Source: Glomus cerebriforme
Taxonomy: Eukaryota; Glomeromycota; Glomeromycetes; Glomerales; Glomeraceae
DNA: 34,289 bases
NCBI GenBank assembly: GCA_003550305.1
Contig: QKYT01000261.1
Span: forward strand, 105,580-139,868
Reading direction: 5' to 3'
Part shown: positions 9,973-21,633 of the stretch, piece after piece
Layout: each line of letters begins with the position of its first letter
How positions within the stretch are numbered: position 1 is the stretch's first letter
The notes under the pieces: model-generated
What the model saw: only the letters and a program-made list of their open reading frames with translations
Told to the model about the DNA's origin: nothing
Database searches by the model: none
Translations under genes and position numbers: made by a program

Positions 9973-10350
9973 AGTATTTGCTTCTCAGGTGTGACTGCAA
10001 AGTGTTAATCATATATTAATCGCTCATGTCTCAATAATAGTTCCTGGAAACGTTCCCTACCTAGTAATTATCAATAAAGCAATTTGATCCCGTGAAATTA
10101 AAATTCAAATTTCAGATGACTTCTTAGCTGTACTTGAAGATCATATCTAAAATCAATTCCTGTACGAATATAAGCGTATGTATGAAATTATGTTGCATTA
10201 ATAAGGCAACACTAATTAAAAAGTTTGTTTAACATAACATGAGAGTCCAAAGCCTAGAGGGGGAGGGGGAATAATCAACAATAGAAAGTTGAACATGGCC
10301 GAAATTATTAGTAATTTTGCCCTATAATTTTTTTAATTTGTTTCTTGAAA

Positions 10351-10390
10351 TTTTGGTCAAAATTAAAGAATTTGCTAATTTTGGCCAAAA
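10351..10390. repeat. 14-bp hairpin
   Basis: ttttggtcaaaatt (10351-10364) and aattttggccaaaa (10377-10390) are inverted repeats with one mismatch and a 12-nt loop. A similar word, gaccaaaattaaaga with tggccaat, occurs at about 21418-21445, which suggests a dispersed repeat family. The flanking 9980-10780 interval holds no gene I can support. Confidence 0.5.
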
Positions 10391-10783
10391 ATTTATGTTC
10401 ATCAAAAAAATCAGGGAGACTTTCTAATTAGTTTGGCCTAATTTATTTGCCAACATTCGCCATATTGCAAAATTCTCCAAGAATGTCTTATTTTTTAATA
10501 CATATTGAGGCAGGATGTTTTTTATACTAATATTTTTGCAACAAAAGTTATTCTTTACCTTTCTCATTTTATTAATAATTTGAAGTGGAATACTACCATA
10601 TACATTATCATAAATTATAATACGCAATGTGAAATTCTCACCTGAAGTATATGATAAAGACGAGAATTATTATATAAAAATAAAAAATCTTGGGGTAAAA
10701 AAAAAACGAGATAATACATTAATTTATTTATTTCTCAATCTTCTTCATCATTGCCTTTTTGGCTTTCCTTCCATTTATCGTCT

Positions 10784-11554
10784 TCAGTTTTTGTTATTTT
10801 GTAGATACTTAGGGGGATTTTGGGGGCAAATTTTACCTAAGAAATTTTTAATGTATTTAATAATTTTGATAGCCACATTTTTCAAGAGCGAAGTCAAGCT
10901 TTCAAAGATTGACTTTATGTAATTGACGATAGAGGGATTTAGTTTTTTCAAGAAAACATTGCCAACAGATTTAAATACAACAACCAGTGGAGTTATGTCA
11001 ATCCCTGTAGATTCGGGCAAAGTTTTGAGCAGTTCTAATACGTCTAAAAATCGGTACTTATTTCCGTTTTCGTTTCCTAAATGTTAAGACAAGAATGTTA
11101 AATATTAATCTTGTAATTTCAACAAATAAAAATAAAGAATTGTATAGAAAGTATTAACATGTCAATAAGTCTAACTAGCAATTTTTGCTATTCGTTTGCT
11201 CATTTTTTGTGGCTTACCTTCATTACCTTCTTTAAAGAAAGATTGGTTTGTTCTATCCTTTATGAAAGTAGAAGCTTTTTTGTATTGCTTTTCCATTATA
11301 AGTTCACAGTCATGGAGAATACGAAGTTCAGTGAGACATTCGTGTATTTTCCTGTTTTTGCCTACACAATTTATATGTTAAAACTTAAAAGTGTGTTCAT
11401 TTAGAGGGAATAATGATAGTTGACCCAATATTATACTTTTGATCTTCCATAATGCCAATGTTCTTTCACATTCAACATCATACTCTTCCTGCGATACTTC
11501 TTCATCATCAAGGCATTTCTTCCAATCGGTGAGATGGTCCACAATGTTCTCCAT
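10784..11554 (-). CDS. Three-exon protein with two SHOCT-like motifs, unknown function
   Basis: Spliced by hand. Exon 1 is 11554-11437, with a GTATAA donor. Exon 2 is 11361-11218, with a GTAAGC donor. Exon 3 is 11076-10784. Both introns (75 and 141 nt) are phase 1, giving 184 residues. The N-terminus MENIVDHLTDWKKCLDDEEV and the following SQEEYDVECER form a helix-turn-helix pattern (L-x-x-x-K-x-x-L-D-D-x-x-x-S-x-E-E-Y) like the SHOCT short domain. A second, weaker copy is IHECLTELRILHDCELIMEK followed by QY (residues about 44-66). Exon 3 encodes an amphipathic, Ile/Lys-rich tail (residues about 95-184), including VVFKSVGNVFLKKLNPSIVN and IKIIKYIKNFLGKI, with no clear signal peptide. It lies head-to-head with the DnaJ gene at 11895, whose N-terminus resembles its own. 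I do not recognise the family. The open frame across three exons with matching phases argues that it is real. Confidence 0.6.
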
Positions 11555-11642
11555 ATTTTTGTTTCTATATGAATAGCGAAAAGGTATAGAATTGATACAT
11601 TTGATGATCAGCTGCGAACATGGTCTAGAATATATAGTGGTC

Positions 11643-11779
11643 ATAAAAACGTATATAATGTTTACCATATATAAATCGTGGGTATTTTTTAATTTTTTTT
11701 TTTTTTTAGCATATTCTGGGATAAAAACGTACGTAATGTTTACCATATATAAATCGTGGGTATCTTTTAATTTTTTTTT
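11643..11779. promoter_or_regulatory. Duplicated 78-bp module in a divergent promoter
   Basis: The 340-bp space between the divergent start codons (11554 and 11895) holds two copies of a segment of about 58 bp: 11643-11700 and 11721-11779, offset by 78 bp. Each carries ataaaaacgta, taatgtttaccatatata and aatcgtgggtat, then T runs. The core ccatatataaat can serve as a TATA box on either strand. This suggests a shared bidirectional promoter with a tandem duplication. Confidence 0.55.
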
Positions 11780-11894
11780 CGTAATCAGCCGATCAGACCA
11801 TTTTCATTATCTGTATTCTGAAATTTTAACGTTTTGTGCGTTACGCTCTGGATTCTTTTGGTCTTTTGTTCTCATGGTAATTTTCATTTAGAAA

Positions 11895-13206
11895 ATGTCT
11901 CTCTATTCAGAATTAAAAGAGAATAAACAATTATTCGAGAATGAGAGAATTTCTAAGGATGAATATAACAATCGTCGGAAGTCGATACTAAATAAATGGT
12001 CAAGTAAACCTTGTTCCCAGGCGCTAATCCTCAGTAACAAAATAGTTGTCAGTATATCGAAAGGAACTGACTTGTATGCGGTTTTCCAATTAACACCCGC
12101 TGCGACTGATGCTGAAATTAAATCAAAATTCAAGAAACTAGCTCTGAAATACCATCCAGATAAAAATAACGGTGAAACCAAAGAGGTAGAGCCCAGATTT
12201 TATTTCGTTAACTCCCATTCGATTATTAACTCAAGGTTCTAATTACAGTGGACCAAGCTTTCAAAGGCATTCCAAATCCTTACAGACAAGGATAATTGCG
12301 CACTTTACGATAACTTCGGAACAATTAGCGACAGTAAATCTCAAGACCTTTTTTTTTTTTTTTTTTTACATTTAGTAATTTTTCTTTTCTCTTTATTTAC
12401 ATAATTTAAAATGATTTTAGTGACTTTAGCCATCGCAAATAAAGCGTCGTTTAACCACCATGTAGGAGGAGACCTCTGGAAACCCTACATTGGCAACCTT
12501 GAAATTGGTCTTAAGTTATTTTCATTTAGTGATAGTAATTCGCTTGAACTAAAATATATAAACTCGACTGAGCAGAAAAAACGTTTTCATGACATTCGTG
12601 TGTCCAACATTGTCCGTTATTTGCAAGATAAACTTTCTCAATTCCCCGAGCAAGACAATCCTCCAGAACTTGAGGAAAGTCTTCGTCAAGAAGCTCGGAA
12701 ACTTTTTGCGGAACCTAATGGCAAAGAATTACTATTATTACTAGGCGAAATTTATTTCAATTACGGCAAATCAAGCATGTTACTAGAGTACTTTAATTTT
12801 TCTTTGTTTATATTATGCTTGGCTTATGAACTCTATAAAAATACTAAAAATACTACGAGGAAGACGCAAGAGGAGGTAAAAACTCGTTTAGTTTTTCCCA
12901 TCAGTGTCAAAAACTATTACGAAATTAAAAATACATGTAAAAAAACCTTAGGTCGCCTGGAAACTTTCCCGATTAGAAATATCTTCTATCGCACATGAAA
13001 CCTGTAAGAAAGTCCTTGATAAAAAAGATAATAATCGTCTCATCACTTCACTGAGATTCTTGGGCAAAGTATGGATAGAAGAGAGTGGGATGAAAAATGG
13101 AACATCTAATAATTATTTTAATTGGCTTTACTGGATTACTATAAGTTGGTTACCAGTTTTTTTAAAGTCAAATATCAATAGCTCAGAATTTCAAGTCTGT
13201 AAATAA
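11895..13206 (+). CDS. DnaJ (Hsp40) protein with J domain and DnaJ-X domain
   Basis: Exons are 11895-12185, 12249-12333, 12421-12875 and 12952-13206, giving 361 residues. Phases agree throughout. The acceptor of exon 3 could instead be at 12429. Residues 4-35 (ELKENKQLFENERISKDEYN) resemble a SHOCT motif. The J domain spans about 58-125: TDLYAVFQLTPAATDAEIKS, the catalytic-loop HPD at 87-89, and WTKLSKAFQILTD with CALYDNFG across the first splice. The rest matches the DnaJ-X domain of Caj1-type cochaperones: GGDLWKPYIGNLEIG, RVSNIVRYLQDKLSQF, GKELLLLLGEIYFNYGKSS and WKLSRLEISSIAHETCKKVL. J proteins stimulate Hsp70 ATPase activity; Caj1-type ones act in the cytosol or at membranes. There is no Gly/Phe or zinc region. 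The segment after GKSS (about 12785-12870) is unlike family members and may be diverged or mis-spliced. A 23-nt T run lies in intron 2. Confidence 0.8.
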
Positions 13207-14628
13207 CTTGTTGATTTTCCCATATGATATGTAAAAATACAATCTGAAATTTCATTAAAGAATAGAGCGATGGACGTTTAAAGGGAGGAAGCATCTCAAG
13301 CCCTAACCCATAAATGAGAGTTCCTTTCCACTACTTCATATTATAATTTTCCTTAATTCATACAGAATGTTAATTTTTTTTTATTCGACTTATTTTCAAC
13401 TTGCAATGCTTGTTCTTTATTCCTTAACTAATAAATCATTACAGTTTCATATTTTAATCCATTTCATTACATATTTTTCATCTCACTATATTCCAATATT
13501 CAATTGTTGAGTAACATTATTAACATCATCATCATTTGTACTATTTACCAATAATTCCAAAAATGTGGAAATTTTCAATTAAAACTAAATGATGATGACT
13601 TGTGCATTACTAGGTTCATATCTAACGTTAAATTCACTTGAAATATCCTAAAATACAATTATTTTATTATCAGTTTCATTTTTTAATAAATGAATAAGCA
13701 ATTTAAATCTTACCGGGTGAAACCTAATCAGGATTTTTGTAAATGTCAAAATCTCAATTAGTAACATTTAAACTATAGCCAAACATTTTGTTAATTGCGA
13801 AACTTAATACATTAAACTATAGTGAAACTCCGACCAGCCGATTTTTCGTTGGAATAATCCTTTTATTGCGTTTCATTTCATAAATGTTGAGTTATCTGTT
13901 CCAGTTCGTCAGATCTATAAATCATTCCTAAATAAAGAAGAAAAGAAAACTTTACTAAACGTTTCTATATAGTAAAATAAAAAGAAAAACCTCCCTTGTA
14001 TATCTGGTACCATTCATTCCAAGTTCAAGTTCAAACCAGAATCTATAAATTTTAACCAATCAGCTTTTGAGTAAAAAAAAAAAAACGCATCGACCTAATT
14101 TAATGAACTGAAGTTTTTCATCTGAATTTTCTAATTAAACCTTTGATTAAGGACAATACATTGTGAAGTAATGGTCGATTTCATAATAATTGTAAATATA
14201 ATCAATTGCAAGTAACATAAGTTTTGAAAACTTTTATTTCGATGTTAAAAGTCATTCGATGTGATAGGTAAAAAAAAAAAAATTATTAAACCCGCAAGAG
14301 TAAGAATTTAACCGCTGAATTTCAATTCACGCTCTTGTAGAGTTAACCGCTGAATACGAAGTAAAAATTGATTATATTCCTTATATTTCGGAAAAAAATT
14401 TTATTCTTTTTAACGAAGTAAATAAAACATATGTGTCACATTTTTCTAAAATCAGATAATAAATGTTCTCTTTTTTTTTTGAAAATTTCTCTATTTTTAG
14501 GCTTAAAAGACAAACAAAAAACAAATATTTTTTAAACATTATTTATTGATGAGTAAAACAATTCGTAAATACAACATTTTTTGGATTTCTAAAACGTAAA
14601 ACATGCTACATATTTATTACACACATAC
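13207..14628. other. Gene-free AT-rich stretch
   Basis: No ORF, RNA gene or convincing repeat was seen. The only local structure is two copies of ttaaccgctgaat (about 14307-14357) within a weak caagag/ctcttg inverted repeat. Confidence 0.5.
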
Positions 14629-14640
14629 GGTATATAAACC
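14629..14640 (+). promoter_or_regulatory. Possible TATA box
   Basis: ggtatataaacc lies 130 nt upstream of the ATG at 14770. The word matches the SAM-NYN TATA box (TATATAAAC). It is the main reason to take the following short ORF seriously. Confidence 0.3.
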
Positions 14641-14769
14641 ATTTAGAATTTTAGATTAATTAAATGAACGTATACATCAAAAAATAAAGTTTTATTTTTT
14701 TTTCAATAGTCAATAGACAAAGTTTATTGGATCGCTTCTTTTAAATTTCAATAAAAATATTAAAAAAAA

Positions 14770-15036
14770 ATGCTTAGGGAAAGATTATATTTTTTACTAC
14801 GAGAATATGTTGAGAAACTTCTCAAATCGAGATTCTTATTATCTAAAAATAGAAGCATAAAACTGATCAATGACAAGTCTCATAAACTTAAACACATCAT
14901 TAATTTTTATTTATTAATAAGGAATAAGTTTATCACGAGAAAATTGAGTCCAGAATTTGATGTTAAAACAGTTCAAACCAATTTCGTAAAGAAGAAAATA
15001 GAATATGATCCATACTCAACCAAGTTCTTGATTTGA
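14770..15036 (+). CDS. Small basic protein, hypothetical
   Basis: A single-exon ORF of 88 residues starting MLRERLYFLLREYVEKLLKS, rich in Lys, Arg, Leu and Ile, with no signal peptide, no clear membrane helix and no family I recognise. The C-terminal half (LSPEFDVKTVQTNFVKKKIE) has ordinary composition, unlike the poly-Phe/Lys/Asn noise of most chance ORFs here. A TATA-like box lies 130 nt upstream. It could equally be a chance ORF in AT-rich DNA. The 15037-16010 stretch after it has no gene I can support. Confidence 0.3.
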   Translation: MLRERLYFLLREYVEKLLKSRFLLSKNRSIKLINDKSHKLKHIINFYLLIRNKFITRKLSPEFDVKTVQTNFVKKKIEYDPYSTKFLI

Positions 15037-16013
15037 GATAAGATTTGATTCTGAACTGGATCGATGAATATGTTTCGATTAAAAATTAAGTATTTATCAA
15101 TGTCCAATTAATGTATACTTCGTTTACTTTTGAAAAAAACTTACATAAAAATAGAATATGACTCATAATGTTTAATTTATTATGATAAAAATAGAGATTA
15201 CATAGATTACCTGATATTTTGCGTCATGAGCCATATATTAATATTAGATATATTTTATTCTAAACGCTTCCTCAATAAAGGGCGTTCTATTTTTAAGTTA
15301 GAGATGATTACAGGCACCAATTTTTGTTTTCTTTTATATTGTGTTGATATCTCAAACGCCCAGACTAACCATAATAACTCTTGCACCAAAAAAACCTTCA
15401 CAAATGCTTCTTCAAGCTGCGTCCATAATTATACCACACCCATATTATCCATAGACCTTAATACTTAATACCAAGAGAGAGATCAACGTGACTCAGGTGG
15501 CACAATAAATCATTTTTTAGTGATATTCTGAGGAACAAATTTTTAAAAAAAAATAGAAGAATAATAAATAAATAGGTTTAAAGAATAAAAAAGTTGATAT
15601 GAAACAGCTATCAAGTAACTGTTTCAAACTTAAAAGAGAAATTTCTTATTTTTATTAGAGTATTATTTTAGACTGATATTTTTCATTTTTGTATATGGCT
15701 ATTATGAATCAGGTTATAATTTTCTTGTTGACCTTTTCACACCTCAATCTTCCATTATAGAAGTCCAATATTGGACCATGACGCTATTTACAAATTTATA
15801 TCAATAAAAATATCAAAAGATGAAGAATCTAATGGTTCTAAATTCAATAAATATTACTTATGGAAACCAATGATTTTCTAAATGATGCGCGAGTTAAGAT
15901 TCTCATAATTGATTTATTTTTCGATCGAGGTTAGAACCGATGAAACCCGAGTTTAAAACAGGTCGAATTACGAAATTTTCCTGTGTAATTACCGTAATTC
16001 AGATTGAGAAATT

Positions 16014-16275
16014 ATGAGAAAGAAATATTACGAGAAATTGAGAAAAAAAAATATTATGAGAAATTATGAGAAAAAAAATATTATGAGAAATTATGAGAAA
16101 AAAAATATTATGAGAAATTATGAGAAAAAAAATATTATGAGAAATTATGAGAAAAAANATTATGAGAAAAAAAATATTATGAGAAATTATGAGAAAAAAA
16201 ATATTATGAGAAATTATGAGAAAAAAAATATTATGAGAAATTATGAGAAAAAATATTATGAGAAATTGAGAAAAA
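16014..16275. repeat. 27-bp minisatellite
   Basis: About eight to nine head-to-tail copies of a 27-bp unit made of attatgagaa twice plus an A run ending in t. The period is a multiple of three, so one frame stays open and would encode a repeated KKNIMRNYE peptide. An N at 16158 and shortened units at both ends show array decay or mis-assembly. The lack of codon structure outside the array makes a protein unlikely. Confidence 0.75.
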
Positions 16276-16329
16276 ATATTAGAGAAAATATGATAATTAT
16301 TGAGAAATCATCTAAACCTAATTCGTGAT

Positions 16330-18985
16330 TATGAATAAAAAATTTCCGACGGATAATTTATCTGCGTTACTCTATTGATTATCTGATGTTTAAAGTTAAC
16401 TTGTCATAATGACTATGTTTTGTATAAAAATTAAATATTTTGATTTAATTATTTATGTTTGTTTATAATTCAGGAAAATATAAAAGTCTACTTGTATATA
16501 AGATGCTTCGGGATGTATTCCAAAATATAATATTTTTTGGGTAATTGAGAATTATTTCCCATCTTTTTAAAAATTTTCGTCCAAAATTTCTGAAAGATTT
16601 GGATCTTCACAAATTAGAACAATCCATTCACTATTTAAAATAAGGTGCAATTGGAGTTTTTCTGGATCATTATCCATTAGACTATTATCATAGCAAATAT
16701 CACTAATATCATGTGCTCTATTATACACTCATCTGACCAATCATCCTAATTCCTTACCGGCCAGAACCCTATGTGACGAATAAGATTCCACTACTCAATA
16801 TTCCTCCTAGATAAATGGTAAAAAACGAAAACAGGAGGTGACATAATGTGACAATTATTTACTGTGCACGAGATTTTTTGATGGTGACGCTTGGAGTAGG
16901 TTTTTATTTAGTTAAAAAAGTATTCATAATAATTTCCAAATGAACAAATATAAGAAACAGTAATACTATAATCATCAATATATTTGATGGATAAAAACTA
17001 CATCACCAATTCGAGCGTCCGTAGAAATTGTTTCGTCCTCGATAAGCAAATTTTCGGTCTCATATTCATGAACTATAAAGAGAATTTAGATTTTGGGACT
17101 TTGGGAAATATTTCCGCGAATATGAATCATAAATTTTAATTCTTTTTGTCAACAGACATACTATGAAAGCATTAATTGTATTACTATAAATCAAAATTAT
17201 TTCTTATGCATGAAAAAGTAATTTTTATACATTATGAAAAGGTTCATATTAATAAATAATATTTTCGTTTAATAAATTCTATAAAAAGAAAATGCACCTT
17301 AAATTTGTTTATCTTGAATTTCCTCATATATGAAAAATTTAAAAACAAATTGTTTTTATAAAAAGTAATTCAAAGTCAATTTAAACTTCGATTAATCAAT
17401 TTTAAAAATCACAATTTTTCCATAACGCGTCTCTTGAAATTTACCGTTTCTTCGCGAAACTTCCATCTGAGGCATTTAAGATTGCAAATGAGACCAAAAG
17501 GCTCACAATGGCGCATTAGTTGCAAACCCTATTTTCTATTAACTTTCTAAAATTTTAGTCGTGATTTATGTATATTTTTTTGGTATTTTTTGTATGAATG
17601 AAACAATTTAATAAAGTTTAAATTATATGAACAAGAAAGAAGCAAAAATTATTTCATAATGATCAACCGAAATGATACGACGAATTCTAAATTTAGATAT
17701 TTGATTATTAAATTTCCTTTTTTCGTTAAGGTTTCACATGGCCAAAACAGAGAATATATTTTTTGATAACGGATAAGAAATTTTCAGTAATGAGATTAAA
17801 TATGGAGTTTAGGCTAACGGAATAAATATTCCACAATGTATTATTGAGCCTAATAATGAACCGTTTGAAATTGGAAAGGATTTTTGTTAAATGTCACCAC
17901 AGGTGATCACTGCATATGAATTTTCGACCAAAATATTAACCAATATCGATATGTGTATAGAAAAGGGTTCATTTATTAATACAATTTTCAAAATTTTTGG
18001 GGTAATTAGCATCTAATTATTTTATTTTATTTTAGTTTTATCGTTACACGTTCATATTTTAATATATGGGAATATATACATTATAACAAAGTATTTTTTA
18101 TCTATATTAATATTATCTTTCTATTAATAAGTCTTTAATTTCCGTTTCATATTATACTTTGATTTTTATATTTGTTTCCTTCTATTATCTAATTTTTTTT
18201 TCTTTTTAAACCCCGATGACTAATGTTTTATTAAAAAATAAATCAAGAATCATTCATTTCGTTTAAAATACTAAAAAGTTCTTATATGCAATGACGATCA
18301 TCTGCAGTGACGTTTATCATCTGCAGTGACGTTTAGCAATCACGGAAATTACCGATTTTACGATTTTACATAATCACCACTTTTGTGAAATTGTAAAATA
18401 ATAATAAATGTTTAATAAATGTTTAGAAGAAAAGGATTATTAATTACTAAAGATAATAAAATGAAAATTGTCAATTCATTTTAGTCATTATGCATATCAA
18501 TAAGTCATTTTTAATAAAGCCAAATAACGAATTTATTCAAGACGAGTTTATTGAATTGATTATTTCTGACAATGCAAACATACAATATTTCATTCCCACA
18601 TGATATTTTACTTTACACAATAGTTGCAGCGGATATCTTTATCCGGTATAGTGCGTTTACTGCGTTGATACTTAATTTTTTAATCTATTCGGTTAAATCC
18701 GCCGTATTTCTAAAGATGGTTCCTGATGATTGATGAATGAAATAAACGAACGTGTAAAGGCTTGGCTATCTAATGGCTCGATATGATTCTTGTAATGACA
18801 ATACTAGTAATTTTAAAGATGATCTATCGTAAAATACGATTATCTAAAATGTCAAGTTTATTCAATTATAAAATTTTCTAATTAGAGAAAGAAATGAAAG
18901 TAATGAAAGAAATGAAGCAATTAAACAATGGAATTCTTTCATTATATCATTTGAATTTATAATACACGCGAAGAGAAAAAAATTG
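16330..18985. other. Gene-free AT-rich stretch
   Basis: No coding region was found on either strand. It contains a perfect 19-bp tandem duplication, atcatctgcagtgacgttt at 18297-18315 and 18316-18334. It also has a small block (about 16755-16850) with ccggcca and gtgacaattattt words shared with 21990-22065, which may be the eroded end of a dispersed element. Confidence 0.5.
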
Positions 18986-19150
18986 TATAAATATATCTCA
19001 AAAACAAGCATCCTATCGAAGAAAAAAAAAATAAAAAAAAAAAAATCTTATAAATAAAAAAAACCAAATTTATGTGAGTTGTTTTTTTTATTTTCTACTA
19101 AATATGTTATTTCTTTTATCATTATTTATTTAATTCTGATTATTTTTTAG
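18986..19150 (+). promoter_or_regulatory. TATA box and 5' UTR intron of the CRN-head gene
   Basis: TATAAATA lies at 18986-18993. A GTGAGT donor at 19074 and a tattttttag acceptor ending at 19150 define a 77-nt intron in the 5' leader, closing ten bases before the ATG at 19161. This supports transcription of the ORF. Transcript data would be needed to confirm it. Confidence 0.4.
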
Positions 19151-19160
19151 TAGGTAAAAA

Positions 19161-19580
19161 ATGAATTCCCGATATCTCTTTGGTCTTATCTTGTTTGCCT
19201 TTTCTATTATTTCTGTTAGTGCAGATCCTAAAATAATTGGTCTTAACTGTCTCGTCATTCCTAGAAAGTTACATCCCAGTTTTTCTAATCAAAGTGTTAT
19301 CACAATCGAAATTTCTAACGATAAAAATGTATCTTTCCTGAAGGATAGAATCAGGGATGAGTGGGCAAATTTGCTTGGAAGTCATCTTCCTTACGAAATT
19401 GTTCTTCGCAAAATAGAAGATACATCCAATAATCTATTGAGTGCTTATAACTTTGAAGGGAAAGAAGAGGGAATTGAGATGAGTCCAGTTAACCCAATTT
19501 ATCATTATTTTCCTAACCAGCCATATAAAAAAGATGTTCATGTTGTGTTATATTTCGATGTCAAGCACGATGAACTTTAA
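19161..19580 (+). CDS. Secreted stand-alone Crinkler-like N-terminal domain protein
   Basis: A single-exon ORF of 139 residues. Residues 1-22 (MNSRYLFGLILFAFSIISVS, then AD) form a classic signal peptide with a likely cut after SVSA. The rest, from IIGLNCLVIPRKLHPSF, follows the ubiquitin-like head of Crinkler (CRN) proteins: a first strand LNCLVI, then VITIEISNDKNVSFLKDRIR (beta-hairpin and helix), EIVLRKIED, an acidic loop, HYFPNQPYKKDVHVVLYF. CRN heads precede a variable effector C-terminus, but this protein stops straight after the head domain. CRNs of Glomeromycotina generally lack an obvious signal peptide, so the combination is unusual. Codon use and length look natural, and a TATA box plus a leader intron lie upstream. 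Whether it acts in the host, at the fungal surface or as a decoy is unknown. The CRN assignment is by pattern only. Confidence 0.65.
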   Translation: MNSRYLFGLILFAFSIISVSADPKIIGLNCLVIPRKLHPSFSNQSVITIEISNDKNVSFLKDRIRDEWANLLGSHLPYEIVLRKIEDTSNNLLSAYNFEGKEEGIEMSPVNPIYHYFPNQPYKKDVHVVLYFDVKHDEL

Positions 19581-19599
19581 GTTAAAATTTTTTTTTTCT

Positions 19600-21630
19600 A
19601 TTTTTCTTTTCTTTTTTTTTTTAATACAATTATTATCAACAAATCATAGTAAATTTTTAATTTAGGGTTATATTTGGTTTATTTTGTATTAGGGTTATAT
19701 AAATTATATAATTTTTTTTTTTTAAAGTAATTAATAAAAAAATTCGATTGAAACTAAATATTATTAAACTTGAATATGGGGATAAAAAAAAAAATTTATT
19801 AGTATTCTCAACATATTTGATTGTTTTGAATCAAAAGGTGAAATCAATTCTCCATTTTGAAGCCAGGAGCTGTCTATAAATTAGATTAATAATCAAAAAA
19901 AAATGAGGATCCTTTTCTTAAAGTTAAACTCTAAAGATAAAAAAAAAGAAAGAGATTATTAATTGAAACATGTCTGTTTAAGATTATTACTTTATCTAAT
20001 AATCCATACCAATATGATTATATGGATTTGAGTGTCAATGATTCATACATACAAAACCATACATTCCATAAGACCATAACATAATCCGCGTATTCATTTT
20101 CAATAGATGAATTAGCTAAAGCAGTCAATTAATATAATTATTATACGCGCTAATGTTATACTAAATTTATTAAAGTTATTTCTGTATATATATACCAAAT
20201 TGTAGAATAAAAAAATTACAATTCAAAAAAAACAAAGATTTTTTTCAAAGCAGAATTTTTTTGGTAAGTTTTTTTTTTTGATTACATAACTTACAAAATA
20301 AAAAGTATAGTACAGTAAATTAAGATCTTTAGGTTATTTTTTTTATTAATCAGATTTAACATCATCAGCTAACTTCTATCAACGATTCAAATTAGATTAT
20401 AGCATCTGATCCGAAATGTGTGACAATCAGTTATACTGTTTGATATATGTGGCGCATGTTTTTAAAAAAAAACGTATATAATTCAAATTTATAACAAAAT
20501 ACACTTTTTAAATATAATTTCAAAGGTAAAAATTAATTTGTTAAAGTCTTTTTTTTTTTGAAAATGGAAATTTTTTGTTTATTATAATACAATATATCTG
20601 TCATAATAGCATAAATGAAATCTATGATAGGATGTTAAAAGAGTGTTAAAAGTATTTTATGATCTAAAAGATATCTATAAAAGAGATGTATTAATACAAA
20701 AATGTTAAGAAAAAAATTACTCTAAAGGTCACACATACATGTACTGGTACCCGTAGGCTATTCATAATATTATAGTAGTTTGACTAATTACGAGCTATTC
20801 TGTGAGTTGAGTACTCTAGAAGCTTGTGGTATATAATGATTTATTTTAGTTAAAAATAAATAAAGATAAGCACTACATAAAAATACATATAGTATTTGCA
20901 TGGTAGAATTTTTTATTAATACTTATAATTAAACACACTATACCTAAACTAATGGAATGAAAGGTTCAAATCGAATCATAAAACTGGTTATTGAAAGTTT
21001 TAAATTGTGAAAAATTAGTTGGACAAGATTCATTCATCGTTTGCTCGTATTCCGTGAGAGTACAGCATTTTTATACCCGTGGAGCATTTAAAAACTTTTT
21101 CTTGGATGGTTAAATGAGCAATAATTTCAACATTTTAAATGAATGGGTGTGATTATATGGTATATCGTTTAAAAATGTATAAATAAAAAGTTAAAAATAA
21201 CTTTTTCTTCATGTAATTTATTTCTAGATCCAAGCCAATTCTAACATAAGAAATGAAATCTAATAGAGGGAGAAAAATTAATCGTAAAAAGTGGCAACAT
21301 ATTAATAAAAAAAAACAACAAAATAATGTAATACGAATAATATAGCCAATTTTTTGTCGTACTTTAATATCACGCTTAAATTGTTTGTATTCATTTACAG
21401 CAGGACTTCCAAATTCTGACCAAAATTAAAGATTTAATATGGCCAATAAAATTTGTTTCACACGATATGATTAAAATTGCCAGTATCTTTTATTTTTAGC
21501 AAGAACTATCTACACGTACATCACTCGTACATCTAATACTAGGGGACGTAAAAGTTCCTATTGGTAAGAGATTATGACGTTAGATAACCCCCCAGAGGAG
21601 GGTCGCCTTGCCTAAACTAGAAAAAGGACT
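19600..21630. other. Gene-free AT-rich stretch
   Basis: Long A and T runs with no ORF or RNA gene I can support. At 21413-21445 there is a gaccaaaattaaaga word related to the hairpin at 10351. Confidence 0.5.
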
Positions 21631-21633
21631 AGA

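Noticed and set aside
10629..10922. 97-codon plus-strand ORF
   Set aside because: It overlaps exon 3 of the minus-strand SHOCT-like gene, which has splice support. The peptide is low in structure.
11592..11891. 99-codon plus-strand ORF in the divergent promoter
   Set aside because: It runs through the duplicated noncoding module, so the peptide repeats itself. It is a shadow of that repeat.
15226..15468. 80-codon ORF with Cys and Asn
   Set aside because: No promoter, no clear signal peptide and no family. It could be a remnant but cannot be supported.
16014..16328. Repetitive KKNIMRNYE protein
   Set aside because: Best explained as a minisatellite whose period happens to be a multiple of three.
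20955..20975. ggttcaaatcg, tRNA B-box-like word
   Set aside because: No A box or cloverleaf around it.
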